Origin: Brachypodium distachyon
Taxonomy: Eukaryota > Streptophyta > Magnoliopsida > Poales > Poaceae
Direction: 5' to 3'
NCBI RefSeq assembly: GCF_000005505.3
Contig: NC_016135.3
Coordinates: 26,560,758-26,624,757, forward strand
Length of the DNA: 64,000 bases
Positions within the stretch are counted from its first letter, which is position 1; every line of letters starts with the position of its first letter. The notes under the pieces are model-generated. The model ran no database searches, was not told the origin of the DNA, and was given only the letters and a program-made list of their open reading frames with translations. The position numbers and the translations under genes were made by a program. Positions 22,855 through 35,500 of this stretch are shown one piece after another.

Positions 22855-24270
22855 CGGAGGAGGGGCCGCGCTTCGCTTTGCGGTTGGACGGACCGTGCGT
22901 GCTCCGGCGAGATGCCCGGAGGAGAGGAGTGGAGGGCGGCTGCAGTGCAGCAGGACCGAGACCCGCGGCGAAGATCGCAACTCCCGGTCAGCGCCGCCTC
23001 GCGCCGCCGCTGCTAGCGGTGCCGTCGAGGAATCCGGAGGAGGAAAGGAAAATCGCAGCAGATTCCGAATGATTCCCGGGAACTGGATGGGACGGGGACG
23101 TGGTAAAAAAGAGTGGACGCCACGCTGACGGCGCGTCTCTGCCTAGTCCAGACAGCGTGCCGATGACGGCGATGCCTAACACCAGAATTGACTTGTTGTG
23201 CCGACCCGTCAAGACTCGCGGACTCGTGTTGGACTAGAAGGCTAGAAGCCCAGGTGTGCCTGTGCGCTCCTCTTCCTCCTGCCGTCTCTTTGCTTTCTCT
23301 GTTTGCTCCGCCGTGTAGGCTCTCTCGGTCAGGGCAACCAGGAGGGAGGAGGGAGTGTCTCTATTTGCCGTTAAAAAATACTACCTGTCGACTTGGATTT
23401 GTATACAGGTAAAACAGAAATCTCAGACTAACAACTGAACTGTGCAGATTTCTAAAATATATATACTCCATATTTGTGTCCTTATTGTTTACAGTTAATT
23501 AGATCCAAATTGACAAACCACAATAACCCACTGACGTGAAGTAAAGCAAACTAAATTGCCCCAGAAACAATCGCCCTTCGTCTGGCGGCATCATCTCGAG
23601 ACATACGTCGCCTTGAGGCGAATGCTGAACGCTCCAATATCTTGCGACAGGTTGGTCACGGCCTCACGACTTCGCCTTCAAAGTTGAAGCAAGTCTTCCT
23701 CACAGCATAGATGTACACATTTGACAGAATGCTTGAATATCAAAATCTTATAGGCACCCGATCTATTCATGTAGTGAGGTTACATGTATCAAACTCATAC
23801 CTCAAAGATTGAGCACAACACATGTATTGCAACCTATATATTTGGCTGCAAAGACAACCAAACACGTAATGAAGGGTAACAAGAATGATGAGTTGCCACA
23901 AATGATGGACTGCACGCCCAAGCTTTACTTGATGAATATATTAGGGAACAAATTGTTCCTAAAACACTTGTTCAGCTCTTACAAGATCTAACTTCTGACG
24001 GTTACAACTATCTCCCAGAATGTTACAAAATCACAGTACAAAGAGAATAACCAAGGGAACAGATACTCTTCAAGGATTGGTGAGAGCCTGGGGTAAACTG
24101 TAGTACAACAGAGTTCAGATGCAACAGGTTATCTGACGGGACAACAAAGAGAGCACAGCTGAATATCGCGACCAGCAGGTCTCCCTTGCCTGACAAAATT
24201 TTCAATGCCATTCCTTCAAGTCGGATAGCTTAGTTCATGATATTACTCACACGGAATGCGATGTTGGACA
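22855..24270. other. IPK1 leader exon and promoter, then intergenic
   Basis: 22855 to about 23100 is the GC-rich noncoding first exon and proximal promoter of minus-strand IPK1. 23100-24270 is AT-rich spacer up to the 3' end of HIT4-like copy A. A conserved stretch near 23560-23690 (copy in unit B at 31920-32050) could encode a short hydrophobic peptide on the minus strand, but it is not open in unit A, so no gene is called. Confidence 0.5.
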
Positions 24271-27200
24271 TCACAGCAGTTCATGTGCATGGCGGTAATA
24301 TCTATTGATGTACTTCGCCTGAAGAACAATGTATACAAAGTTAAATCCAAAGCATCTTCAAACAGTCCTTTCAAAGAAATAGTGAGCAACCCTCCTGCTT
24401 ACCTTGACGTTGCTTACATCAGGAGTGTCATCGGTTTTTACAGGATAAAATTTGTAAAATCGGATATTTGCATATGCCTCTTTCAACTTAGGATCCAGAT
24501 CATCAATAGCTTTCTTTCTGGCATCTTTAGCCTGCATAAGTTTTGGAGAAACATAGAGTATTACATTTACATCAAAATCTTTGGTGAAGGTAATAACAGT
24601 TTGCTTCACTGCAAACCTGTTTCAGCTCTCTCTTCCTCTCTCTAACCCTCTCCTTGATGAAGTCCTGTCAATGAAATGTGGCAGCAATTAAGGAAGGAGT
24701 TTAACGAGTTAATGACTGTAGGCTATGCTAAATATATTCTGTATAACAGACAAACGCAAAATTTATTGAATACACAGGCACCTACTGTAGGCTATGCTAA
24801 ATATATTCTGTATAACAGACAAACGCAAAATTTATTGAATACACAGGCACCTTAAATTTTTCTTTCTCCTCTTCTGGTAAAACCTCATCTTTAACTTTCT
24901 CATCAATAAAATCCTGCAATGTGATGCAATGATTCAACACAGATGCCCTTCCATGGGTAGGATCAGAAAGAACCAAAACAATTCCACGCATACCGTCATA
25001 TCATCCATTTCCCAGTCAAAGTCACATACTATCTGCAAAATGAAAAATACAGTGATTTGGAGCAACACTTAAACAGTATTAGAAATAAAAGGTGAAAAGT
25101 CAACTACTTAAGGATTTATGTACACTTCCGAGTAGTTTCCACATTGCATTGCATTAGCTAAAAAGGGATAATGGGATGAGCAGTCCGTTCAGAGAAATCA
25201 AAGGTTGGCACCAATAGCAGGAAATAATTATCCCTGTTTAGCTTGGCAGATAAAAATAAACATGATTTAAGGCCCATTTTGCCCAAAACCATGAGTTATC
25301 CAATAAACCAGTTACCCAAAAAGGTAGCTCACTAAATAAGCATGAGCAGCTGCCAGAGATAAATTCATGCCCGTGAAGGCATAAGATAAACAACTTAGTA
25401 TGTTTACACCGATGACGCGTCTATCATCAACAGCCTAGTGTTGATTAAGCCAGTAGGTGGCACCAGTAGTATTTGGGTTTGTTTTGACCTCACTACCGTG
25501 GACGGCCACATCAGCACAAGAAAGCATTAACTCGTAGGCTGGTTATCATGCAATTGATACAAATTCTACAGGTCCAAAGAAAGAACCAAAAAGTTAACTG
25601 GAGAAACGGCATGCAGATTCTTTCATAACCCAAGCTGAGGTTGCCAGAAAATCCATTAAATTACTGCATAGTAATTATATTAATTGAGACAATTAAAAGC
25701 ATCCCAGCCAGTGCAGAGCTGAGCAAGATTTTAGAAGGGGCCAAAAAGAGTAGAATAGATATGGGATGGCCACTCTAAAGTGTTGTTATATATGGCCTAC
25801 AGTGTCACATTAGGGTTTAGGGGGGCAGGGGCCATTCTGGCCCCTGGTCCCAACCTACAACTAGATTCAGTCATCATAACTTGATTACGGAGACTGCATG
25901 CTGCACACATTTAGAAATTTCTGTCAGTAATTATGACTCCTCCAGTCCTCCTTGAGTAATAATGAACGGCCTATTTTAAGAAGAAAAGAGAAATAGCATT
26001 CATTCATGACATGATTATATATGAATTATTTCTAACATGGTGTCATAGACCTACTGACAGAAGCTTACCGGGGGTTCTAGAGGATACATGATATTGACAA
26101 CTGTATCATCTTCTTCTTCAGGAGGAGTGAGTGGCATATAATCTGCAACATTATGGAAAGAAGATAAGTGTTCCTGCCCATTTCCTCGGGAAAAGTATCA
26201 TTGCAAGAGGTTTATGAGCACATAAACGTTCTAATCAACCAGCGGTACAACGTAACGATGTGTGTGGGGATCCGAAAACTAGGTTTTGGCAGGTCTGTTG
26301 GGTTCTTGTGCGATCAATGCCCTTGGCATGCTTGCATTGTGATCACATTACTCTATGCTAGTTTCACGATTGCCGCTCTTTACCACCATCAAAGATCAAC
26401 CATATACACCGTTGAAAAAAAAGCTTGGATGTGGGCTATTAAATATGCGCAACCCCATTCAATATATTAAAAGGCAGCTGGCACTAGGATGCACCCTCCC
26501 TCATTCCCGGCCAGGCCCACACTGAGCCTGTCTAGCCTATAGACGCCATATCATCTCGTACCAGACACTTCTTGGAACACTGATGCCATTTTTGTTCTAG
26601 AAATTAGTCCAGCAAAAGAATACCAGCAAACCGATCCATCACAGTCTACCACCATTACACTTGTCTAGCGTCATGTGACTTCACTGCGACCCCAATGAAG
26701 TAAATAAAGATTAGGAAAATGTGTGTCATCCCATGACAAATACTGCAGCATTGCAAACCATTAAACTAAGACATGGTCACATTTCTGACAAGTATTATGC
26801 ACATATTTGAACAGTGTAGTTTACATATTCTTGGACTGGACCAAACAAGCACATGTACAGTAATGGTACCACAGAATCTGTAAGCAACAATAGATGTTTC
26901 TGCAGACACAGAAGACAGGCCTATGAAAAACAATCCCAATTCAGCTTACAGGGCATGCAGTAGTCAAACTTCTTGACTCGCTCAGTTTTGAGATGCTTGA
27001 GGGCAGACCTGCCATAAATATAAACTTAGGATGCTGTGGCAAGTCTTAAAAAAAACATAGAGGCTCAACATGGGTGGAAAACCATGTCACTGTCTGACCA
27101 TGTTCCCCCACAAATATAAATAATTAAAAGCAACAAAATGGCCCTGAACCATGGATCCTTATTGAGGTATTAAAATAGCAGAAATAATACTGACCTTCGC

Positions 27201-29948
27201 TGAGTGCAGCCAAGAGTGAATATTTTTGTTTTTAAACTGTCAATCCTGCTGAGCCTGTAGACAAATCAGGAGTCAATTAACAAAATGCAACTACGATTAC
27301 ATGGGAAATAAGGCAAGAATATATTGTCGCCAGAAACAGAAGAAATATAATTAAACATAAATAGGATGGAAGTACCGATCCTCCAGAGGGACATAAGGTA
27401 GCCAGGCCATCTTCATTGCCTTCATAGGTACTATTTCTTCATTCTCCCTTTGGACAGAATTTATACCAATTTTATCTGATGGAGGGAATGGACAGTCAAC
27501 CTGCATAAAAGAAGAAGAAAAGACGAGAGATTATAAAATCCACCAGAATGGCAAAGTTAGCAAGTATATGAGTGAAACATAAAACAGACACATGAGAAAC
27601 CAGGCCAAACAGTGATAAACGATATACTAGGAAAAGAAATACTTAAGACAGGCATAAAAAAGGCCAACGGTACTAAATGTCCTTAAAAGAACCCAGACCA
27701 GTGAATATTTTAGACTTGCAGTATCAAAGTCACCTTAGTAACATCAACCATCATGGTTAATGGAGCTCCCAACCATTTGTGCATAGATTTCTTACTTGTA
27801 ACTGTTAATCATTAAAAAAACATATGCATTACCTATCCTGCACAGTTGACCACTTTTAACTTGAAGTACAACTAGGCTAGGGTCATTATAAATAACAAAG
27901 TACAAATTTTCCGTCATGTATTAATATAACATGGCTGACACAAACATGAGAAAAACATGAAACTAAAGATGATGTGTAACTGGGAAAGAATTTATGTGTT
28001 TGCATTTTCTATCAATATAATCCAGAACTTAAAATGGGATAAACAACACGGACTTACAGCAACTACAATAGGAATAAGCACTATCTTCGATTCACCATTA
28101 ACATCCAATAGCTGAGCTGCATACCAACAGAAATAAGCCCATTAGACTGATTATATAAATATTGTGAAGCTACTGGGATGCACAGCGAATATTTCAGCAT
28201 TAATAAACCATTGAACAGTAGCTCTACAACATGGTTACTGAATTTCACTTTCAACTATTATTCTGATATTTGAACTTCACAGCAAATATGTATTCCTAGA
28301 TGACCGTTTAAAAAGCTTTTTATCAAACACACGTACAAATGCAGATCATTTTGTATTAAAGGAAAAATGGCACAAAGAAAATCCAATAAAGAAAAAGCAA
28401 AAATAAATGTGAAGAGAAGAAAACAACAAAGAATCTGAGTATAATGGCTAAGCCTGCCAACACAACTGCCGCTGCCCCTGCTGCAACTGATAACACCAGT
28501 TTACTGCACAGCGCTAAAATATTGCCAAGCTAATATGCGTCAAGAGACTGGAAGTATAACTAGAAAGGTAGCACAAGAGTAAGCATACTTACGCTCAGTG
28601 CTTCCAAATAAGTAAACCGTCTTCCCATAAAGCTTCCCACCTTCTTCTAGAGCTTTCTGTTCACAAACAATAAACCATGTACCACAATGTAAGAAAACCT
28701 AATATTAAAAGGAAGACTGAAGAATATGTGTCCATCATACCTCTAAATTTTCAAAGTTCCAGTTGAACTCCTTTATCTTATCAATATTTTCCCACTGCAA
28801 ATGACAGGACCAGAAAGAGATATACATTAGAAGTAAGGCCAAATGCAAAACAAATTTTGCGTGCATGTGGAAGTGTCACTCCAGACGCAATAAAGAATCA
28901 AAGAAAAAATCAAGGACAGAAATGCACACGAACCTCAGTCCCAATAGGAAATGCCGACAACCAAAGATCCTCCTGAAAAAAGCAATAGACAGTTAGGCCA
29001 GAAGCGACAAAAGCAATATAGCAAAATCATAAACAAGGGCACAAGGTGTATCCTGTTTCAAGTGAAGCATCTAACGAACTCAGTCAAACAAGCCAAATCA
29101 TAACACAGCTACTAAAAATGGCCACCCCAGTAAACAAATGAAATGTGTAGAGAGTTGCAGTAAAAAATAATCTGCCTATCATTGACCGAACAGAAATTTG
29201 TTTTGTAAAATCTGTAAACCTTACATTGCACCTGTGTCAAAACATGTGTAGAAAACATCATTATGATCATAGCTTACACTTTAGCCTACATTAGGGACAC
29301 AGAAACATTCCCTGTTAACAGTCATATCTGATACATGGAAAGACTTCAGAATACATCAGTTACTACCATTGCAGTGGACAAACTTCAGCACGATGCACAT
29401 GGAGAATTAAAAACCACCAGTGGCAAATGCACCAAATCAACAGCACGCATTCCAGGAGATAAACACTCTCCAGTGAAATGAACAAATCCTATACTCCAAC
29501 CAAATCTAGCAACAAAACAACCGCAGTGCAATCTCACGTTTCAGTACCGCACACAACAACAAAAACATTTGGATCGCCAACGCATCTCCTAATCAAAACA
29601 CTGCAAAGCTCTGCAGCAAAGAGCAGCACCAAGACCAATAACGCCCAATCCTACTCGGCTACACGAATACCTAGCAAGCCGAAGCACGCATCACGAGTGG
29701 CAGGCAGGCAAGCGAATAACACGGGGAAGCATCCTCACCAGATTGCGCTGCTCGGGGAAGTACTCCGCCTCGGGCTTGGGCGGCTTGGGCTCCGTGTCGG
29801 CACTCTTCTTCGGCCGACCCCGCGCGGCCGGCGGCTTGGGCTCCGTCTTGGCACTCTTCCTCGGCCGGCCCCGCACGGCCGGCGCCTTCGCCTCCGCCTC
29901 CGCCGGGGGGTCCTCTGCCGCGCGCTTCTTGCCCTTGGGACGCGCCAT
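24271..29948 (-). CDS. HEAT INTOLERANT 4-like protein, copy A
   Basis: Fourteen exons with GT/AG junctions join to 356 residues: 29948-29739, 28972-28934, 28794-28741, 28656-28593, 28116-28058, 27500-27376, 27254-27195, 27008-26950, 26142-26069, 25032-24994, 24913-24851, 24664-24617, 24531-24403, 24318-24271. Exon 1 is a basic tail with two AT-hook-like cores (RGRPRK, RGRPKK). The body carries blocks I associate with Arabidopsis HIT4: EYFPEQRNLEDLW, LEEGGKLYGKTVYLFGSTEP, FPPSDKIGINSVQRE, WLPYVPLEDR, TLGCTQRRSALKHLK, and the C-terminal INRYY..AHELL. HIT4 is a nuclear, chromocentre-associated protein needed for heat-induced chromatin rearrangement and basal thermotolerance. The gene is fully open and is the likely functional member of the pair. 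The family assignment is from remembered motifs, and the AT-hooks are visible directly. RYYRHAHELL differs from the RYYGHAHELL of copy B. Confidence 0.82.
24715..24852. repeat. 69-bp perfect tandem duplication in HIT4-like A intron
   Basis: The block beginning ACTGTAGGCTATGCTAAATA at 24715 is repeated without mismatch at 24784. It lies in the intron between exons 11 and 12 and ends at the exon 11 donor. The equivalent position in copy B (about 33040-33110) has a single, diverged unit, so the duplication post-dates the segmental duplication. Confidence 0.92.
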
Positions 29949-30340
29949 ATCCTCGCTCTCTCGCTGTCTGGATTGCTGCTAGGGTTAGGGTTTCGGTACG
30001 CTCGGTCCGATTGGGGATTGAGATCTCTTTTGGGGATTTGTATTTATGCGTTGGTGGCAGAGGGGGGATGAGTTTCGATTTGGGGGAAGCGGCGCGTGAA
30101 ATGGACGCGACGCAAATTTGAAGCGGGGAGCCGACGGGGAGAAGAGGAGAGACGGCGGCGGGGGGAGCGTGGCCTGGGGTGTCCGATGGGCTTCGGGATC
30201 CGTCGGATCGGAGGGGGGCGGTCCTGGGCCGTCAGATCGGATGCGGGCGCGGGGATCCAGAGAGTGCGAGGAGGTTTCTGTTCGATGTCTGCGTGGAGTG
30301 CGCTGTCGGTTTGGGGCGGCCGGATTCAAACCTGGTGAGA
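29949..30340 (-). promoter_or_regulatory. HIT4-like A promoter/leader (GC-rich)
   Basis: GC-rich sequence immediately upstream of the HIT4-like A start, with a CTCTCGCTGTCTGG leader and GGGTTAGGGTTT (telo-box-like AAACCCTAA on the coding strand) just before the ATG. The same telo-box is kept in copy B at about 37735. Telo-boxes are common in plant promoters of growth- and ribosome-related genes. The assignment is by position and motif. Confidence 0.5.
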
Positions 30341-31182
30341 GTGACGGGTTGGGCCGACATGGCAAAAGTCTTTGGTGCCGTTGTCATTCGGCCCATGTTC
30401 TTTTTTGACAGACATTCGGCCCATGGTTTTTAGACCACGGGTTGGGACGCATGGGGCTTGGCTGGAATTGGTCACTCCGGCCCTCCCTTTATGTTACTGA
30501 TTTTTTTTCTCTGACAGTAAATCAGTAATACTAAGTTTGCATTTCAACAAAAAACAAAGTGAGCTAAATACACCCGCAGTCTTATTTTTATTTTCGCGGT
30601 ATCAGTTTAGTCCTAAAACTATGAAACTGAACCATTTAGTCCTGATTTTATTATAAGTGGTGTACACGTCGGCTCAGGGGTGTTTGGTTGGAGTCTTGCC
30701 GTCGCGGCGGATGGAAATTTTTACACGAAACCTTCTATAAAAACGTGGCCATCTTCCTCTATCTGTTTCCTCGTCCTCTCTATTTTCTGTTTGAGCTCTC
30801 CGTTTCCTCGTCCTCTCTTCTCAATCGCCGCCGCCGCTGCCGCAATGACAACGAGGTCGATGGCCAGCGCCTCCACGTCAGGGAAAAGAAAGAAGGCGGA
30901 TTCAGCCAAACGCAAAAACTCCTGCCAAACGCCCCTCATCCGACGAGCTACAGTTCTTCTTTTTATGCATGCAACATCTTAACCGAAGTCCCTTTCTTGC
31001 AGCGAGTGAAGAGGAGTTTGCTGCTTGAGTGACTCTCCATGGACTTTGAGCTTGAGTGATTCTACGTGGCAAAGTCTGTCTAGGCCCACATTTCGCCAGC
31101 CAAAGCATACACTGGTTGCCCGATTCATCATTTAATGCCTCATCTCGAAAGACCTTTTTGTTGGGGATTTTATTGTTAAACC
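30341..31182. other. unique spacer between duplication units, with gene 5' fragment
   Basis: Between the two units. 30740-30945 resembles a plant 5'UTR plus first exon: a CT-rich leader, then an ATG at 30845 opening a 45-codon frame with a basic N-terminus (SASTSGKRKKADSAKRKN). It has no recognisable continuation and runs directly into dispersed module copy 1. It is probably a truncated gene fragment left at the duplication junction. Confidence 0.45.
30955..31172 (-). repeat. dispersed coding-like module, copy 1
   Basis: About 218 bp closely matching 49516-49734 (same orientation), and partly 51561-51660 (inverted). On the minus strand it is open for about 100 codons (NKIPNKKVFRDEALNDESGN, then LWLAKCGPRQTLPRR). 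It abuts the left breakpoint of duplication unit B. Identity is unknown. Confidence 0.75.
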
Positions 31183-31760
31183 ACCGCGATCGAGCTTCTC
31201 TCGCTGGTTCGGTGCCGCATTCCATCGAGCCGATGGTGGGTGGCTGCAGGCAGCGGAGCGATCGAGCCGAGTCGAGTCTATGCGCGGTGTGAGTGCTTGC
31301 TTACCGGAGGAGGGCCGCGCTCTCCTTTGCGTTGGATGGACCGTGCGTGCTCCGGCGAGATGCACGGGGGAGAGGAGTGCAAGGGCGGCTGCCGTGCAGC
31401 AGGGCCCCGCGGCGTAGATCGCTACTCCCGGTCAGCGCCGCCTCGCGCTGCTGCTGCTGCTAGCGGTGCCGTCGAGGAATCCGGGGGAGGAAAAGAAAGC
31501 TGCAGCAGATTCCGACTGATTCCCCGGAACTGGATGGGACGGTGACGTGGTAAAAAAGAGTGGACGCCACGCAACGGCGTGTCTCTGCTGCATGTGGCAG
31601 GTTGCCTCCAGACAGCATGCCGATGACGACATGCCTGCCACCAGACTTGACTTGTTATGCCGACCTGTCAAAGACTCGCTGACTCGTAGTGGAACGAGCG
31701 GTGCGCTCCTCTTTCTCCAGTTCTCCTGCCGTATCTTTGCTCTGTATTGCCAGGAGTAAT
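31183..31760 (-). pseudogene. orphan copy of IPK1 promoter and noncoding first exon
   Basis: Matches the IPK1 leader exon/promoter at about 22730-23230, including the leader intron donor (31304 downward). No IPK1 coding exon follows; the sequence on the 3' side is unrelated spacer. If the promoter still fires, it would transcribe minus-strand spacer toward unit A. Confidence 0.75.
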
Positions 31761-32596
31761 AAGGTGTGTGTAAGACAGAAGTCTCAACAACGATGATGGA
31801 CTAACAACTGAACTGTGCAGATTTCTAAAGAAATATTTGTGTTCGGTTATTGTCTACAGTTTATTAAATCCAAATTAACAAACCACAATGACCAACTGAC
31901 GTTAAGTAAAGCAAACAAAATTGCCCCAGAAACAGTCGCCCTTCGCCTGGCGTTGTTCTCTCGAAAGAGAATATACACGGCCGCCTTGAGGCCAATGCTG
32001 AACAGTCCAATATCCTGCGACAGGTTGGTCACGGCCTCACGACTTCGCCTTCAAAGTTGAAGCAAGTCACAGCACAAATGTACGCATTTGACAGAATGCT
32101 TGAACATCAAAAATCTTATAGGCACCGGATCTGTTCATGTAGCGAGGTTACATGTAACAAAGTCAGACCACAAGATTGAGCACAACAAATGTGTTGCAAC
32201 CTGTATTATTTGGCTGCACAGACAACCAAACAGGTTATGAAGGGTAACAAGAATGATGAGTTGCAGCAAAAGATTCAAGGACTGCACGCCCAAGGTTTAC
32301 TTATGATTATTAGGGAATAAATTGTCCCCAAACACTTGTTCAGCTTTTGCAAGATCTACCTTCTGACGGTTACAACTATCTCCCAGAATGTTACAAAATC
32401 ACAGTACAAAGAGAATAACCAAGGGAACCTGCAACAGAGTTCAGATGCAACGGGTTATCTGATAGGACAACAAAGAGAGCCCAGCTGAATATGCCAACCA
32501 GCAGGTCTCCCTCGCCTGACAAAAATTTCAATGCCATTTCTTCAAGTTGGATAGCTTAGTGTATGATATTACTCACACGAAATGCGATGTTTGACA

Positions 32597-35500
32597 TCAC
32601 AGCAGTTCATGTGCATGGCCGTAATATCTATTGATGTACTTCGCCTGAAGAACAATGTATACAAAGTTAAATCCAAAGCATCTTCAAACAGTCCTTTCAA
32701 AGAAATAGTGAGCAACCCTCCTGCTTACCTTGACGTTGCTTACATCAGGAGTGTCATCGGTTTTTACAGGATAAAATTTGTAAAATCGGATATTTGCATA
32801 TGCCTCTTTCAACTTAGGATCCAGATCATCAATAGCTTTCTTTCTGGCATCTTTAGCCTGCATAAGTTTCGGAAAACAGAGTATTACATTTACATCAAAA
32901 TCTTTGGTGAATGTAATAACATTTTGGTTCATCGCAAACCTGTTTCAGCTCTCTCTTCCTCTCTCTAACCGTCTCCTTAATGAAGTCCTGTCAATGAAAT
33001 GTGGCTGCAATTTAGGAAGGACTTTAACGACTTAACGACCTTACGCTATGCTAAATATATTTTTTACAACCTTCAAACGCAAAATCTATTGAATATGCAG
33101 GCACCTTAAATTTTTCTTTCTCCTCTTCTGGTAAGACCTCATCTTTAACTTTCTCATCAATAAAATCCTGCAATGCGATACAATGATTCACAACACAGAT
33201 GCCCTTCCATGAATAGGATTGGAAAGAACCAAAACAAAGTCCATCCGTACCTTCATATCATCAATTTCCCAGTCAAACTCGCATACTATCTGCAAAATGA
33301 ACAGCAAAAGGTAAATACAGTGATTTGGAGCAACACTTAAACAGGATTAGAAATAAAAGCTGAAAAGTCAACAAGTCAAGGATTTATGTACACTTGGAGT
33401 AGTTTCCACATTGCATTGCATTAGCTAAAAAGGGATAATGGGATGAGCAGTCTGTTCAGAGAAATCAAAAAGGTTACAATAGTGTCACATATGCACTGAT
33501 AGCATGAAGAATTTCTTTGGAGGGGGGCAGGGCCCATTCTGGCCCCTGATCCCAACCTGTGCCTAGATTCAGTCAACACAACTTGATTACAGAGACTGCG
33601 TGATGTACACACATTGTTTTATTTAGAAACTTCTATCAGTAATTATGACTCCTTGAGTAATAATGAACGGCCTATTTTAAGAAGAAAAGAGAAATGGCAT
33701 TCATTCATGACATGATTACATGTGAATTACTTCAAACATGGTGTCATAGACCTAGTGAAAGAAGCTTACCGGGGGTTCTAGAGGATAAATGAAATTGACA
33801 ACTGTATCATCTTTTTCTTCAGGAGGAGTAAGTGGCATATAATCTGCAACATTATGGAAAGACGATTAAGTGTTCCTGCCCCTTTCCTCAGGAAAAATAT
33901 CATTGCAAGAGGTTTATGAGCACATAAACGTTCTAATCAACCAGCGGTACAACGTAATGATGTGTGGGGGGATTCGAAAGCCAGGGTTTGGTGGGTCTGT
34001 TGGGGTTTTGTGTGATCAATGCCCTTGGCATGCTTGCACACTATCAGTGATCACATTACTCTCTGCTAGTTTCACGATTGCCGCTCTTTAACACCATAAA
34101 AGACCAACCCAATACACCGTTGAAAAAAAGGCTTGGATGTTGGCTATTAAATATGCGCATCAACATTCACTATTTTATAAGGCAGCTGGCGCTAGGATGC
34201 ACCCTCCCTCGTTCCCGGCCAGGCCCACACCGAGCCTGTCTAGGCTATAGACGCCGTATCATCTCGTACCGGACACTTCCTGGAACACTGATGCCATTTT
34301 TGTTCTAGAAATTAAATGCAGTCGTCCAGCAAAAGAAAACCAGCAAACTAATCCATCAGTGTACCATCATTACAGTTGTCTAGCGTCATGTGACTTCACT
34401 GCGATCCCAATGAAGTAAATAATAATTAGCAAAATGTGTGACATTCCATGACAAATACTGCTGCATTGCAAACCATTAAACTAAGATGTGTAGTCACATT
34501 CCTGACGAGTATTATGCACAGATTTGAACAGTGTAGTTTACATATTCTTGGACTGGACCAAACAAATACATGTACAGTAATGGTACCACAGAATCCGTAA
34601 GCAACAATAGATATTTCTGCATACACAGAAGACAAGCCTATGAAAAACAATCCCAATTCAGCTTACAGGGCATGCAGAGTAGTCAAAATTCCTGACTCGC
34701 TCAGTTTTGAGATGCTTGAGCGCACACCTGTCATAAATATAAACTTAGGATGCTGTGGCAAGTCTTGGAAAAAACATAGAGGTTCAACATGGGTGGAAAA
34801 CCATGTTACTGTGTGACCATGTTCCCCCAAAAATATAAATAATTAAAAGCAACAAAATAGTGCTGAAGCATGGATCCTTATTGAGGTATTAAAATAGCAG
34901 AAATAATACTGACCTTCGCTGAGTGCAGCCAAGAGTAAATATTTTTGTTTTTAAACTGTCACATCTGCTGAGCCTGTAGACAAACCAGGAGTTAATTAAA
35001 CAAAATGCAAAACTACGATCACATGCTAAATAAGGTAAGGATTAATAGTTGCCAGAAACAGAATAAATATAATTAAACATAAATAGGATGGAAGTACCGA
35101 TCCTCCAGAGGGACATAGGGCAGCCAGGCCATCTTCATTGCCTTCATAGGTACTATTTCTTCATTCTCCCTTTGGACAGATTTTATACCAATTTTATCTG
35201 ACGGAGGGAATGGACAGTCAACCTGCATAAAAGAAGAAGAAAAGACGAGAGATTATAAAATCCACCAGAATAGCAAAGTTGGCAGGTATATGATTGAAAC
35301 ATAAAACACACAGGAGAAACCAGGCCAAACAGTGATAAACTATGTGCAAGGAAAAGAAATACTTAAGACTGGCATAAAAAAGGTCAACAGTACTAAATGT
35401 CCTTAACAGAACCCAGACCAGTAAGTGTTTTGAACCTGTAGTATCAAGGTCACCTCAGTAACATCAACAGTCATGTTTAATGGAGCTCCTAACCATTTGT

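Larger units (their letters stand above)
22720..30340. repeat. segmental duplication unit A (IPK1 leader/promoter + HIT4-like A)
   Basis: High-identity colinear match to 31183-38030 in the same orientation. Shared landmarks include the leader exon and promoter of IPK1 (22730 versus 31186), the intergenic stretch (23480-24240 versus 31810-32570), all 14 HIT4-like exons, and the GC-rich promoter to the GATTCAAAC at about 30330. Unit A has about 600 bp (around 25195-25790) missing from unit B, and a private 69-bp tandem duplication. Confidence 0.92.

Noticed and set aside
29478..30071. 197-aa plus-strand ORF
   Set aside because: It is the antisense shadow of the GC-rich first exon of HIT4-like copy A; the minus-strand frame has conserved motifs and splice sites. 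The same applies to 37221-37844 opposite copy B.
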